The notes under the pieces were generated by a model. The model did no database searches. It was not told the DNA's origin and saw only the letters and a list, made by a program, of their open reading frames with translations. Below are positions 54,931 through 64,000 of a DNA stretch of 64,000 nt, in pieces. The DNA comes from Cycas panzhihuaensis (taxonomy: Eukaryota; Cycadophyta): NCBI GenBank assembly GCA_023213395.1, contig CM041465.1:173297741-173361740 (forward strand), in the 5' to 3' direction. Position 1 is the stretch's first letter. Every line of letters starts with the position of its first letter. The position numbers and the translations under genes were made by a program.

Positions 54931-55090
54931 TATAATGCATTGATGCCGCTAAAGCAGATTAGGGCTGGTATTTGTGCATTACCTGTTATAATGTGATTGA
55001 GCTTAAGTTGTGTATATTATGATTAGTGATTTGTATGTCGAAATTGTTATAATTAATATAAAAATGATGGGAGAACAGAAGTGAGGGTAC

Positions 55091-55243
55091 CCTGGCATCT
55101 CTGACTTCCAGAACCAGATCGGCCAATTTTAGACGCTCTCGAATGGCACGGGTAGCCGTTGCCATGTGACCAGGAAACCAATTTACGACTCCTCCTCCTG
55201 AATTGAACGCCATTTCTCCCAGTCGCTTTGCCATGCCAGCCAT
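55091..55243 (-). CDS. SIN2: First coding exon of a plant mitochondrial YlqF/MTG1-type GTPase (SIN2/DAR GTPase-like)
   Basis: On the minus strand an ATG at 55243 opens 51 codons: MAGMAKRLGEMAFNSGGG, then NWFPGHMATATRAIRERLKL, then ADLVLEVRDAR. WFPGHM..A....RERL..AD.V.EVRDAR is the N-terminal signature of circularly permuted YlqF/MTG1 GTPases. These act in mitochondrial ribosome assembly, and the Arabidopsis member is SHORT INTEGUMENTS 2. The exon ends AGG followed by GTACCC, a plausible donor at the expected place, phase 0. The ORF continues only about 30 non-homologous codons into the intron. No stop or frameshift is present. The remaining exons (G motifs) are not seen to the left. Either a very long intron follows or this is a displaced fragment. 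Confidence 0.78.
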
Positions 55244-55620
55244 TTTCTCTTGCACCCCTCTAGCGAGACCCCTTCATAATCCTTTCCCTTCTACTCCATT
55301 GTTTTGCTTCCTTGTATAGCTTCTTCGCCCGCCATGAATTCAAGTACTGAGGGAGAACTCAAAATAAAGGTAACAGGGATACAATATACTCATTACACGT
55401 ACCGACACCTGAACTCTCCTATGGTATGCTCTTTTGGGCTTCAAAAATTCATGGAACCGAAAATATGATTTTACAACGTAACCGTGAATGGGTGACCTCT
55501 GTTTTGGTACCAATAGATGAAAATGCGATCACACTGAGCGAACTAAGGTAACCTGGTCGTTGGGAAGCTCTATAGCCTGATGCTCCAATGACAATCCGTC
55601 GGAATTTCAAGTTTGTCTCG
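55244..55620 (-). promoter_or_regulatory. Upstream region of the GTPase exon, with short uORFs
   Basis: On the minus strand, ATG at 55335 opens a 14-codon uORF ending TAG at 55291. A second, MKGSR then stop, lies between it and the main ATG. A plus-strand ATG at 55334 opens 43 codons (MNSSTEGELKIKVTG). It has an AAG/GTAACA donor-like site after codon 12, so a divergent transcript is possible but unsupported. Confidence 0.35.
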
Positions 55621-55624
55621 TGCC

Positions 55625-55682
<58 letters not shown>
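55625..55682. repeat. (TTA)n microsatellite, about 19 perfect units
   Basis: Uninterrupted TTA repeat about 58 bases long, about 380 bases upstream of the GTPase start codon. Confidence 0.97.
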
Positions 55683-58089
55683 CCCGATTGGATGTTAAGA
55701 CGGAAGCCCGTAGTGCGGTGGTAAACACTCGAGGTCAAGCATTTTAGACCCTCAACTTCCTTTGTATCGAAGAGGCTATTGACGTCATCGCCCACCATGT
55801 TTTCATCATCGTTAGGGTTGTTTACATCAATGTATTACTAGAGAGTTTACTTATCAATGCGGTTCAGTTATGTTACCAATCTTTTAATGCCAATGTTTTT
55901 AGGTTTGAAATTTGATCATTAAATGTGCCTCAAAGGTGCTTGTGTGCATGGAATCCTTGTAATTTAAAAAATTAATTGTCATTTATAAAGAATCCATTTA
56001 TTTTTAATACAAAAAAATGATACTTAAACTTAAGAAATAAGTATCATATTTTCTTAGGGTAAATATGATTTGAACATAGAGCATTGGGCTCATAAGCTAT
56101 AGGCACAAAACATTTATAGAATTCACAAGCCTAAGGATGTGAAGAGTTGAGTCTTAAGAATATTCACTAGATCATTGTTTACCACTTGATAATTTTCGCA
56201 TTAAGCTTAAAGCTATAAATGCTATAAAAATCTTTTTAAAATATAAACACATGTTAAAAATCTTAAAAATTGTAGCTTGGAGCTTAAAGTTTTAAACTTT
56301 TTTTACTAAGATATTAAATTTTGAATTGACTTCTAAGTTCTAATTGCTTATAAAAGGTCATATGTTTATCAAGTATGAATCCTTGCTCCAGATTTTTATT
56401 ATCTATAAATTTATGAATTGTTAAATCATGAGGGATGAATCGTCTTTAATTAATCATGATTGGCAATGCCGCCTACTTTGTTGCACTCAATCTGCCATTT
56501 CCCTCACCATTATTACATTAAAAATTTTCACTTATCATCCATTTAGGATTTTATCTATTTGTTGTGGTAGAAAATAAGGTAAAGAGATTAGAAGTTAATA
56601 TAATTCTTACTTTAGTTAACCTTCTTTTTTTCTTTTTAACTATTTGACCAAGCGAAAAGAATCGGATCCCTATTTGTTAGGGTTATTAGCTCCTTCATCC
56701 AATTCACCCTTATAACCCCCTGTGAGGGTCGAACCTAGGACTTTTAACACCGTAGGGAAGATGCCTACTAGTGCACCCCAACACCCGACCTTTGGTTAAC
56801 CTTCTTAGTAGAGATGATAAAGAGTTAAGTGAAAAATCTATAACTATCCTAGATGCATTACTAATCAAAGGGAGAGTTGTAATTGATAAACATATGCTTG
56901 TAATATATACCATTATTAAAATCATACTAGTCATCTCCAATATTACTAATGCACATGCAATGATATCCTTTTAAAAATATGCTAAGTGCAGTGAATTATG
57001 AAGTTATCACAATGAACAAAAATCATCTATATTGTAAATGCCAAAATTGTAACCTTAAAAGAGATGATACATATATAATATTAATGTACATAAAGCATAT
57101 GATATAATTTTGAATGTGAATATTTCACTAGAATATAGAATAAACATCATGAGGACAGCAATTCTAAAAGTATCTCTCATATAAATCATTCATTTTATGA
57201 ATGAAAAATGTAATTTCATTAGTGGCAACCAACAACTCTCATTAAATATGTATGTGCCCATCTATTAATTTTCTCATACATAAGTACTTTCACTCATAAT
57301 TATTGCTTTGTGTTTTATTACACCAAATCATATAAAAAGGCAAAATAAACTTACAAAATATCATTTTGAAGATTGTTTGTGCGCATGTATAAGTGTGTGT
57401 TTCCCTATAATATTAACTAATAATTAATGTTATATCTCAAAATGTCATTAAAATGTCTTTTGATAAACAAGGGTGACTGTTAAATTCCAAGAATCAATGC
57501 AAGTAATCATCAGAAACAAAACATTTACAATTGGGTGGACTTGCCCTAAGCTAGGTAAAGATGAACCTTTTACAATAAGAGTTGAGATCATAGTTTGAAT
57601 GGACTTCCCATTATAAGGTTATGACTATGTTGTTATATATATCTAATCATTATAGATGAGATAAAATTTTGTATCATTAGGATGGGTTAGTCATAGCATA
57701 TGACCACATGAAGGTTATATGTTAGTTTATGGTATGTATAATCATTTAAGTAGATAAGTTCACCTTGTGAGTTAAGGTAGGCTTATAAATAATTAGCCAC
57801 AAAATGCACATTAGTCACGATTAGTGAAAAAGTTAATAAACAAAAGAACTACATAATAGTTCTCTATGTTATAAATATAAATTAAGGTCTTAATTATAAA
57901 TCCTTAAATTGGAATCATAGCTTGGGCCTTTTAGTGCAAACTTTACATACAAGATAGTAGATGCAGATATTGAAATTGTTCACTTAATAAGTTACCAAAA
58001 TCATTTTACACTATGGTGAATGCACTTATTATTGGGGGATAAGCCAGTAACATATCATTTGATACTTTATGTAGACATCTTCTTCAATA
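55683..58089. other. AT-rich intergenic region, no gene seen
   Basis: No ORF with recognisable content. A short stretch at 56728-56790 (GGGTCGAACCTAGGAC) resembles the box-B-like end of some plant repeats, but no complete element could be delimited. Confidence 0.5.
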
Positions 58090-58920
58090 AGAGTAAAGGG
58101 TCCAAAGGTATGACAAGGAAACGAAAGTTGAAATAACTTTTCTCTCAAGACTCAGATGAGAAAGAGGGAAAAGCGGAAGATTAGTAGACGTAGGAACCAG
58201 TAGAGGAAGATTCATCAAAGGAAGGCTAGGATTAGGCAAAGTAAGGTCAACAAGCGCTTGGCTATTGTATCATTATGGTAGATTAGATCACATTTCTATA
58301 GAGCGTAGATCAATAGAAACTCGTCCTTATTATTACTATGGGAGATATGGACACCTCTCAAGTAATTGCTTTTATAAAAGAACTAAAATTTTAAAAGGAA
58401 AGTGTATTGAAGGAAACTACAGCAACAAATAACTCAATGATGAGAACAAAGAAAAAATTACTTTTGTTGCTACCTTAGTCTCATATGCTCATTATAGTGA
58501 AGACTAGTTCATTAATTTCAAAGCCTCAAATCACTTGACTAGAAGAGAAGACTAGTTTGAAAATTTACTCCCATACCTAACAAACAAAATTGTTGAACTT
58601 AGTGATAGTTATTCTCTAAAGATTAAAGACAAAAGAACCATAATAATGAAAATTAAGTAAGATGTCAAGAAGATTGATAATGTTCTATTAGTTCTAAGTT
58701 TGAAGAAAAATCTTATTTTTGTATCACAGTTAAGAAAGAAGAAACTTCATGTAATATTCTATAAAGATAAAAAGAGCTATGTTTATGATATAAAAATGAG
58801 GGATGGGATCATTACTAAAAGGATAGAAACTAATAATCTTTATAAATTAGTTTCTACTTATATTGTCTCTTCTATAAAAATTTATACTATTCAAAGCAAT
58901 AATAATGTAATTTAGCATTC
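58090..58920 (+). pseudogene. Copia J: Gag C-terminus and protease relic
   Basis: A basic Gag tail is followed by zinc-knuckle remnants near 58265 and 58345 (YYYYGRYGHLSSNCFY with the first cysteines lost). The protease region near 58505 reads FINFKASNHLTRRE where DSGASxHMT stood. The open stretch 58700-58915 (MKKNLIFVSQLRKKKLHVIF, then NNLYKLVSTYI) is the protease-integrase junction. Heavily decayed and AT-drifted. Confidence 0.75.
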
Positions 58921-59900
58921 TTAGTATGGATATATTACAGATAATAGATTAAAAATACTTAAAAGTCTTGCTATGGTTGATGGATTGCCTATTAATATTA
59001 CAATAAATCCCTTTATCTACGAAAGTTGCATGTTAGGTAAAGAACATAGAGTGCCATTTCAAAAAAGTAATTGGAGAATTAAAAAAAAAAAAAAAATTGG
59101 TTTATAGTGATATATATGGACTAATCATACCAAACTTTGTTAATGATGTCTGGTACTTTCCGACATTCATATATGGTTTCACTAAGAAAGCTTGGGTGTT
59201 CTTTATCTTTATAAAATTAAAAGCTCTTAATTACTTCAAAGGATTTAAATCTCAAGTTGAGCTAGAAAGTGGACACAAGATTAAAATATTTAGAACAAAT
59301 GGAGGGGTAGAATATGTTTGGAATATTTTTTTATAAAATGCATAGCATCCGTAAATAAATCACTACTCCATATACTCCAGAGTTAAATGGAGTAACTGAA
59401 AGAATAAGTAGGACTATAACAAAAATGGTATGATGAATGATAATAGAAAAAAATATCTCAAATATATATTAGGTTGAACCAGTTAATATTGTTGTATATC
59501 TAAAAAATAGAAGTCCCAAAAAATTCTTGATAAAATTACTCCATAAGAAGAATGGATAGGTAGGAAACTCAATGTAAGTCATCTAAGAACTATTAGAAGC
59601 ACCACTTATATGTATATTCCAAATCAAATAAGAGCAAAATTAAATGGAAAGAGCATTGAATATATTATGGTCAGGTATAGTACTAAGCCAAAAGCCTATC
59701 ATTACATATATATGAAAATCAATAAAATCTATGTAAGTAGAGATGTAACTTTTGATGAAGGTATTTCAATTAGTAGAGATATTATTTGTTCTCAAAAGGG
59801 CATAACATTAAAAGAAAATATAGTATCTTCTAATGATAAGAATACATTTGAGGAAGAATCAATTCCTTATGATCAAGAAGAAATAAAATCTTAAGAAGAG
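58921..59900 (+). pseudogene. Copia J: integrase relic
   Basis: Zinc-region remnant near 58922 (YGYITDNRLKIL, CMLGKEHRVPFQKSN). The open frame 59097-59336 has YSDIYGL for HTDxxGP and RTNGGVEY for RSDGGGEY, so the second catalytic Asp is Asn. After frame changes, 59610-59894 gives MYIPNQIRAKLNGKSIEYIM and KINKIYVSRDVTFDEG. The A15 run at about 59080-59095 probably marks slippage. Inactive. Confidence 0.8.
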
Positions 59901-60690
59901 CTAAAAATATTGTTTAGAATATAAAGATGAGAATATCTCAAAAAGAAGATTACCTAATAGTATCTAAAAGCTATAGAAGAATCAAAAGGAGATATATTTG
60001 AATATAGAACTAGATCTCAAAACAATCAAACATTGACTTGTTCAGTTGAGCCTTAGAGTTTTGAAGAGGCCTACTAGAAAGTAGAATGTCAAGAAGCTAT
60101 GGACAAAGAAATAGACTTAGTAAATCAAAATAATACCTAGGAATTAGTTCCTCTACCTAAAGGTAAACCTATTGCATGCTATAAATGGGTGTACAAGATA
60201 AAAGAAAAGTCAAATGGAAGTATTAGAAAATATAAAGCATGACTTATAGTAAAAGGATATACTCATACTACATGTATTGAATATGAAGAAACCTTTACTC
60301 CTATGGTAAAATTAATAATCATCTACATAGTTATAGCTCTTATAGCTCAATATAGATGGGAAATTATGTAATTAGATGTCAAAAGCACCTTCTTGAATGA
60401 CGGTCTTAGTGAAGAAGTCTACATAGAACATCCACTTGGGTATAGAAAAAAAAAAGAGAAGAATATCTTGTCTATAGATTAAAAAGGGCCTTCAATGGCC
60501 TAAAATAAGCACCTCGAGTCTTGTATGCAAAATTAGACCATTATTTTTAGAATAAAAGCTTTAGTAGATGTAAGGCCAATCTAAGTCTTTATATTAAAAA
60601 AAATAAAAAAGACTTTATTACTATAATTGTTATATATATAGATGATTTAATTGTTACATGCAATGATCGAGAAACCATCAATGAAAGAGG
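59901..60690 (+). pseudogene. Copia J: RT relic, truncated
   Basis: ECQEAMDKEIDLVNQNNT near 60087, then CYKWVYKIKEKSNGSIRKYK (60177), YEETFTPMVK, DVKSTFLNDGLSEEVYIE (60378) and the active site as YIDDLIVTCND near 60633. The sequence ends just after this, with no RT thumb or RNase H, and is followed by an unrelated LTR. Stops are frequent. Confidence 0.82.
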
Positions 60691-60742
60691 TTAATGTATA
60701 AAGGTCATTTATGTAGATTAATTAAGTGAACTTAGGATATAT

Positions 60743-60995
60743 TGTTAGCATTAGTCTCTTAGTGAAATGCACTTCATATACATTTAGATGTAATTTCAAG
60801 TTCATATCATTATGCGAGAAAATCCTAACCCTAATGCTCACCCTCAATAATAAAAGGCGAAATCTTAAGGAGGGAGTCATTATTTCATTGTCACCTCCAA
60901 GCTTTACTTTCATATCTTGTTTCATCTCTTTTTTCATTCTCCATTACCATTATGCACATGTGAGTGACTTATTCCTTAGATCCATCCTTCCTTCA
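60743..60995 (+). repeat. Isolated LTR next to copia J
   Basis: Starts TGTTAGCATTAG and ends CTTCCTTCA, with a primer-like site after it. No partner copy in the window. It could be the 5' LTR of an element truncated on the right by R. Confidence 0.5.
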
Positions 60996-60997
60996 TG

Positions 60998-61009
60998 TGG
61001 TATCAAAGC
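60998..61009 (+). promoter_or_regulatory. Primer binding site following the 60743 LTR
   Basis: TGGTATCAAAGC, one base different from the initiator-Met complement. Confidence 0.6.
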
Positions 61010-61400
61010 TAAAAGGGGATCTATCCAATCTATTATACTTGCATGGAGTCATTCTGCTTTTCCTTCACCTTTAATGTGAAGTATTAAGAGTGCACTTATT
61101 ATTTTCAAAATTTTTAGAGCTTTTTTATTATACAAAGCTTGTATTTCATTTATAGCATATTCCATTATCCTTTATTTATTTGCAGGTGCATTGAAGATCA
61201 AAGTTGTTAGCCGGAAGAAGGTTTCCTAACTTTAAGTTCTCAGGAAATTTTAACTTTTTATCAATCTTTATAGTTAATTTAAAATTTTATTAAGGGAGAT
61301 TCATTGATTTTTTTATCATAAATCAATTATCAATTATAAAATATATGTTGTAAAGCTGTAGGGTAAATTTTTTAGTTACTTGTAGGTGGTAGAAATAAGC
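61010..61400. other. Undefined sequence
   Basis: No coding motif. It may be the leader of the element begun at 60743 and, toward the right, the far part of the R LTR. Confidence 0.3.
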
Positions 61401-61910
61401 TTAAACTGTTCAAAAATAGATTATTTAGCCCTACGATAGATCAAAATCAAAAGTTATCTGTTTTGGCTAAAAATTTACAAGGAGGGACGCCTAAAAAAGA
61501 CAAACATTTTTATCTTCTACCCCATCTCTAAATTCTGTCTTGATTGGCCTAAAAAATAAAGGACAAGATGTAGAGTGAGACATTCAAATTGATAAGTGCA
61601 TTGTAGCTCTTTAGAGTAAAAATATTCGATTGAATCAAAGGTGGTATTAAAAAACACCAGGGAGGCATTCCCACCCCTTTTATAGAAGATTTTGGGGAGG
61701 CGGCAAGCACCTCAACTTGACCTACAAGAGAATTCAAATTAGTATTAAAAAATAAAACCAATAAATGTGCAAATACCTTAATTATGGTCCATTGGCATAT
61801 GGGTGGCTACTGGCAGTTGTTATGTGGTCCAAGGTGCCTTAGGGAGTCCCAAAGGTGGCTTTAAGGGGCCCTAGGTACACGTTAATAAATACATATTAGG
61901 TATTATCCCA
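61401..61910 (-). repeat. 3' LTR of copia R (left end uncertain)
   Basis: On the minus strand it begins TGGGATAATACC at 61910, directly after the purine tract ATGGAGGAGAATAT. It carries TCTATAAAAGGGG near 61675-61687, a good core promoter. The second copy lies outside the window, so the left edge is not defined. Confidence 0.55.
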
Positions 61911-62700
61911 ATATTCTCCTCCATAATGCCCAATGTGAATAACTCCCAAACTGTCTTTGAATTTCTAGAATTTAGCTTTGCCCAATGCCTTTATGAATAT
62001 ATCTGTTATTTGGTCTTTAGTGTTGTAATAGGTCAATTTAATTTCTTCTACTTATACTAGTTCTTGAATGAAGCGATACTAAGTCTCGATGTGTTCTATT
62101 CTACCGTGAAAAATTGGATTCTTTACCATTTGAATAGTGCTTTGATTGTTGCACCAAATTCTAGTGGGACCTTTCTGTTTTAGCTGGAAATCTTACAATA
62201 GTCTTCTCAACCAAATTGATTCACACGCACCTACAATTGCTGCTTTGTACTCTACCTCAGTTATAGATAAGGAAATTATGTTCTATTTCTTAGTACTCCA
62301 TGCTATAACTGTTGATCCTATACTAAACATATAACTTATTGTTGATTTCTTGTCATCAATGTCTCTTACCCAATCTGAGTCTATATAACCAATCAACTAA
62401 AATTTTGGAGAAACTTTGTAGTATAACCCATATTTTGAAGTTCCTTTGAGATATCAAAGAATTCCTTTTGCTGCTTGCTAATCATTGGTCTTTGGATCTT
62501 GCATAAACCTAGACACAACACTAACTAAGTATGTTATATCAGGTCGAGTGTATGTAAAATATATCAAGCTGCTGATAAGTTGTCTGTAAAGTGTAGGGTC
62601 GATTGATATAGAATCATCTAACTTAGAGAGCTTGATTCCAATATCTGCCAGAGTTATTAAAGGTTTACAGTTAGTCATCTTAAACTTCTATAATAAATCC
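61911..62700 (-). pseudogene. Copia R: RNase H and RT C-terminus
   Basis: Minus frame: MTNCKPLITLADIGIKLSKL, LISSLIYFTYTRPDITYLVS and RFMQDPKTND (62678-62478). RNase H follows with YIDSDWVRDIDDKKSTISY, WCNNQSTIQMVKNPIFH and ITDIFIKALGKAKF near 61985. Stops interrupt at several places. It leads into the purine tract at 61911-61925. The domain order and length fit a normal copia 3' end. Confidence 0.85.
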
Positions 62701-63560
62701 ATGGTATATTTCTGTTGGGAAATAAACATGCATTTCTTGTCTTACCATATTTCTAAGCCTAGGAAGTAATGCATTAGCCCCAAATCTGTCATCTAAAATT
62801 CTTTATACATGGCATCCTTGAATTATTGCAACAAGTGGGAGTCATTTCTAGTATATACAAGGTCATCCACATAAAGTCCTACTATTAGGATTTAGTCTCC
62901 CTTTATTTGAATGTATAGATTAGGGTCTGCTTGAGATCTTTCAAAACCTTGATCTCAAAAGTATTTGTCTATGCGCAAATAACAAGCCCTGGGTGCTTAT
63001 TTTAATCCATAAAGTGCCTTTTCTAGTTCATACACTTTATTTTCTGCCCCCCTGACTTCAAAACCAAGGGGTTGAGTAATATAAATATCCTCTCTTGATA
63101 TAGCCATTTAGGATGGTACTTTTAACATCCATTTGGTAGACTTTACAACCTATTTAGGTGGCTAAGCTCATAATCATTCGAACTATTTCCATCTGAGGAA
63201 TAAGGGTAAAAGTTTCAGTATAGTCAATGCCTTCTTTTTAGATATAACCCTTGGCAACCAATCTAAACTTGTATTTATCATAAAGTCATCTGAATGAAAC
63301 TTGGTTTTGTAGATCCATTTGTGCCAATGGCCTTTTTCTTTGGAGGTAAATTGACTAACTCCCAAGTGTCATTTTTAATAATAGAGTGGTATTTATCTTC
63401 CATTGTCTTTCGCCAACATGCATGTTTATTGGTATCATCAAAAGTTTGAGGCTCATGAGTCTCCAATACTTTGCTCATTAGGGTAAAATTAACCCTATGT
63501 AAGTGTGTGGATCTACAATTATTGTCCAATATGTTACCTAAGTCATGATTCTGATGAACC
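62701..63560 (-). pseudogene. Copia R: reverse transcriptase
   Basis: Minus strand 63529-63278 is open: VNFTLMSKVLETHEPQTFDD, CWRKTMEDKYHSIIKNDTWE and LVNLPPKKKAIGTNGSTKPS (the usual YKWVYKTK is shifted). Then come TFTLIPQMEIVRMIMSLAT, KMDVKSTILNG (frameshifted) and the active site VDDLVYT near 62875. Frameshifts near 63110 and 63290 and several stops are present. It is probably inactive. Confidence 0.82.
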
Positions 63561-64000
63561 CATTTTAGAAGATTTTATGGTGGAGGTTGAGAGAAAGTTC
63601 CCTCCTCACTAAGTTCATTGATGACTCTTCTACAGTTAAACATAGAATGCACATATTTAGATTTGGATGATTTATCAAACTTGATTATAACTTCTTCTTT
63701 GCTTGAATGTCTTGATAATAGGCATCCTCCTAAAATTTAACATCTCTACTTAACATGACCCTTTTTGATTTGGGGTCATAAACTTTGTATGACTTGGATG
63801 TTTTACTATAGCCAAAGAATATATATTTGACACTATGATCATCTAACTTAGATCTCTGTTGATTAAGAACATGAGTATAGGCTAGGCATCTGAAGACTCT
63901 AAGGTGATGTATGCTTAGTTTGTAGCTAGTTCAAGCTTCTTCAGGAGTTTTCACCTAAGGGCTTTGGTGGAGCATCTATTAAGTAAATAGACAGCTATAT
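63561..64000 (-). pseudogene. Copia R: integrase C-terminal region, runs off the window
   Basis: On the minus strand the typical segment LRVFRCLAYTHVLNQQRSKL (63900-63845), then FFGYSKTSKSYKVYDPKSKR and VMLSRDVKF (63740). An acidic linker follows toward RT. The remainder of the element lies beyond 64000. Confidence 0.75.

Noticed and set aside
54986-55255. Longer minus-strand reading of the GTPase exon, starting at GTG 55255 and running to 54986
   Set aside because: The start codon would be GTG, and the extra 3' codons after the donor are AT-rich without family similarity, so 55243-55091 is preferred.
56710-56940. Possible SINE or tRNA-derived box B (GGGTCGAACC)
   Set aside because: No matching box A, no poly-A or T tail, and no target duplication could be found around it.

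Overview
The window looks like intergenic or intronic DNA from a large, repeat-rich plant nuclear genome. A gymnosperm such as a conifer is my best guess, but that is inference from overall style: AT-rich sequence, old nested Ty1/copia and Ty3/gypsy LTR retrotransposons, initiator-Met-tRNA primer sites and one plant-type host exon. Nothing bacterial or organellar is visible. Almost every coding stretch is retrotransposon gag/pol carrying stops and frameshifts.

Left part (1-20.6 kb, + strand). A tandem copia block (A-LTR-B-LTR, 1-3090) abuts a copia element C exactly inside the integrase motif of C. C is split again by element Z (4278-19272, target duplication TTGAA), a gag-only gypsy-like element. 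Z contains copia W (7427-17926, TTTAC), and W contains copia V (8955-14212, TGATT). C resumes at 19273 and ends in an LTR near 20617. Directly beyond lies the integrase of a gypsy element here called K, so C probably sits inside K.

Middle part (20.6-54.9 kb). The putative 3' half of K runs: integrase 20641-21350, undefined sequence, a 41-bp tandem repeat, and an unidentified long ORF relic. The relic is cut by chromovirus G (23942-50276) and by chromovirus H (50573-52890), and its reading frame is continuous across both insertion points. A candidate K 3' LTR starts at 53931. G carries three insertions: non-autonomous X (24962-28528), minus-strand copia T (30577-35846, TSD GAGCA), and non-autonomous copia O (37200-48751, TSD GGGGA). 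O holds a striking array of hairpin-like repeats and is itself interrupted by the full-length minus-strand copia I (40229-47946, TSD GTGCA). Inner elements are clearly better preserved than their hosts, which agrees with the order of insertion.

Right part (54.9-64 kb). The only likely host gene is a first coding exon on the minus strand (55243-55091). It matches the N-terminus of plant mitochondrial YlqF/MTG1-type GTPases (SIN2/DAR GTPase) and ends in a GT splice donor. No later exon was found, so either its first intron spans the nested retroelements or it is a gene fragment. Beyond it come a TTA microsatellite, about 2.4 kb of AT-rich sequence without recognisable genes, a badly decayed copia J (58090-60690), an isolated LTR with primer site, and a minus-strand copia R that leaves the window at 64000.

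Boundaries supported by matching LTR pairs plus target-site duplications (Z, W, V, T, O, I) are firm. Those of X, G and H rest on imperfect duplications. Those of A/B, C, K, J and R are partly inferred.
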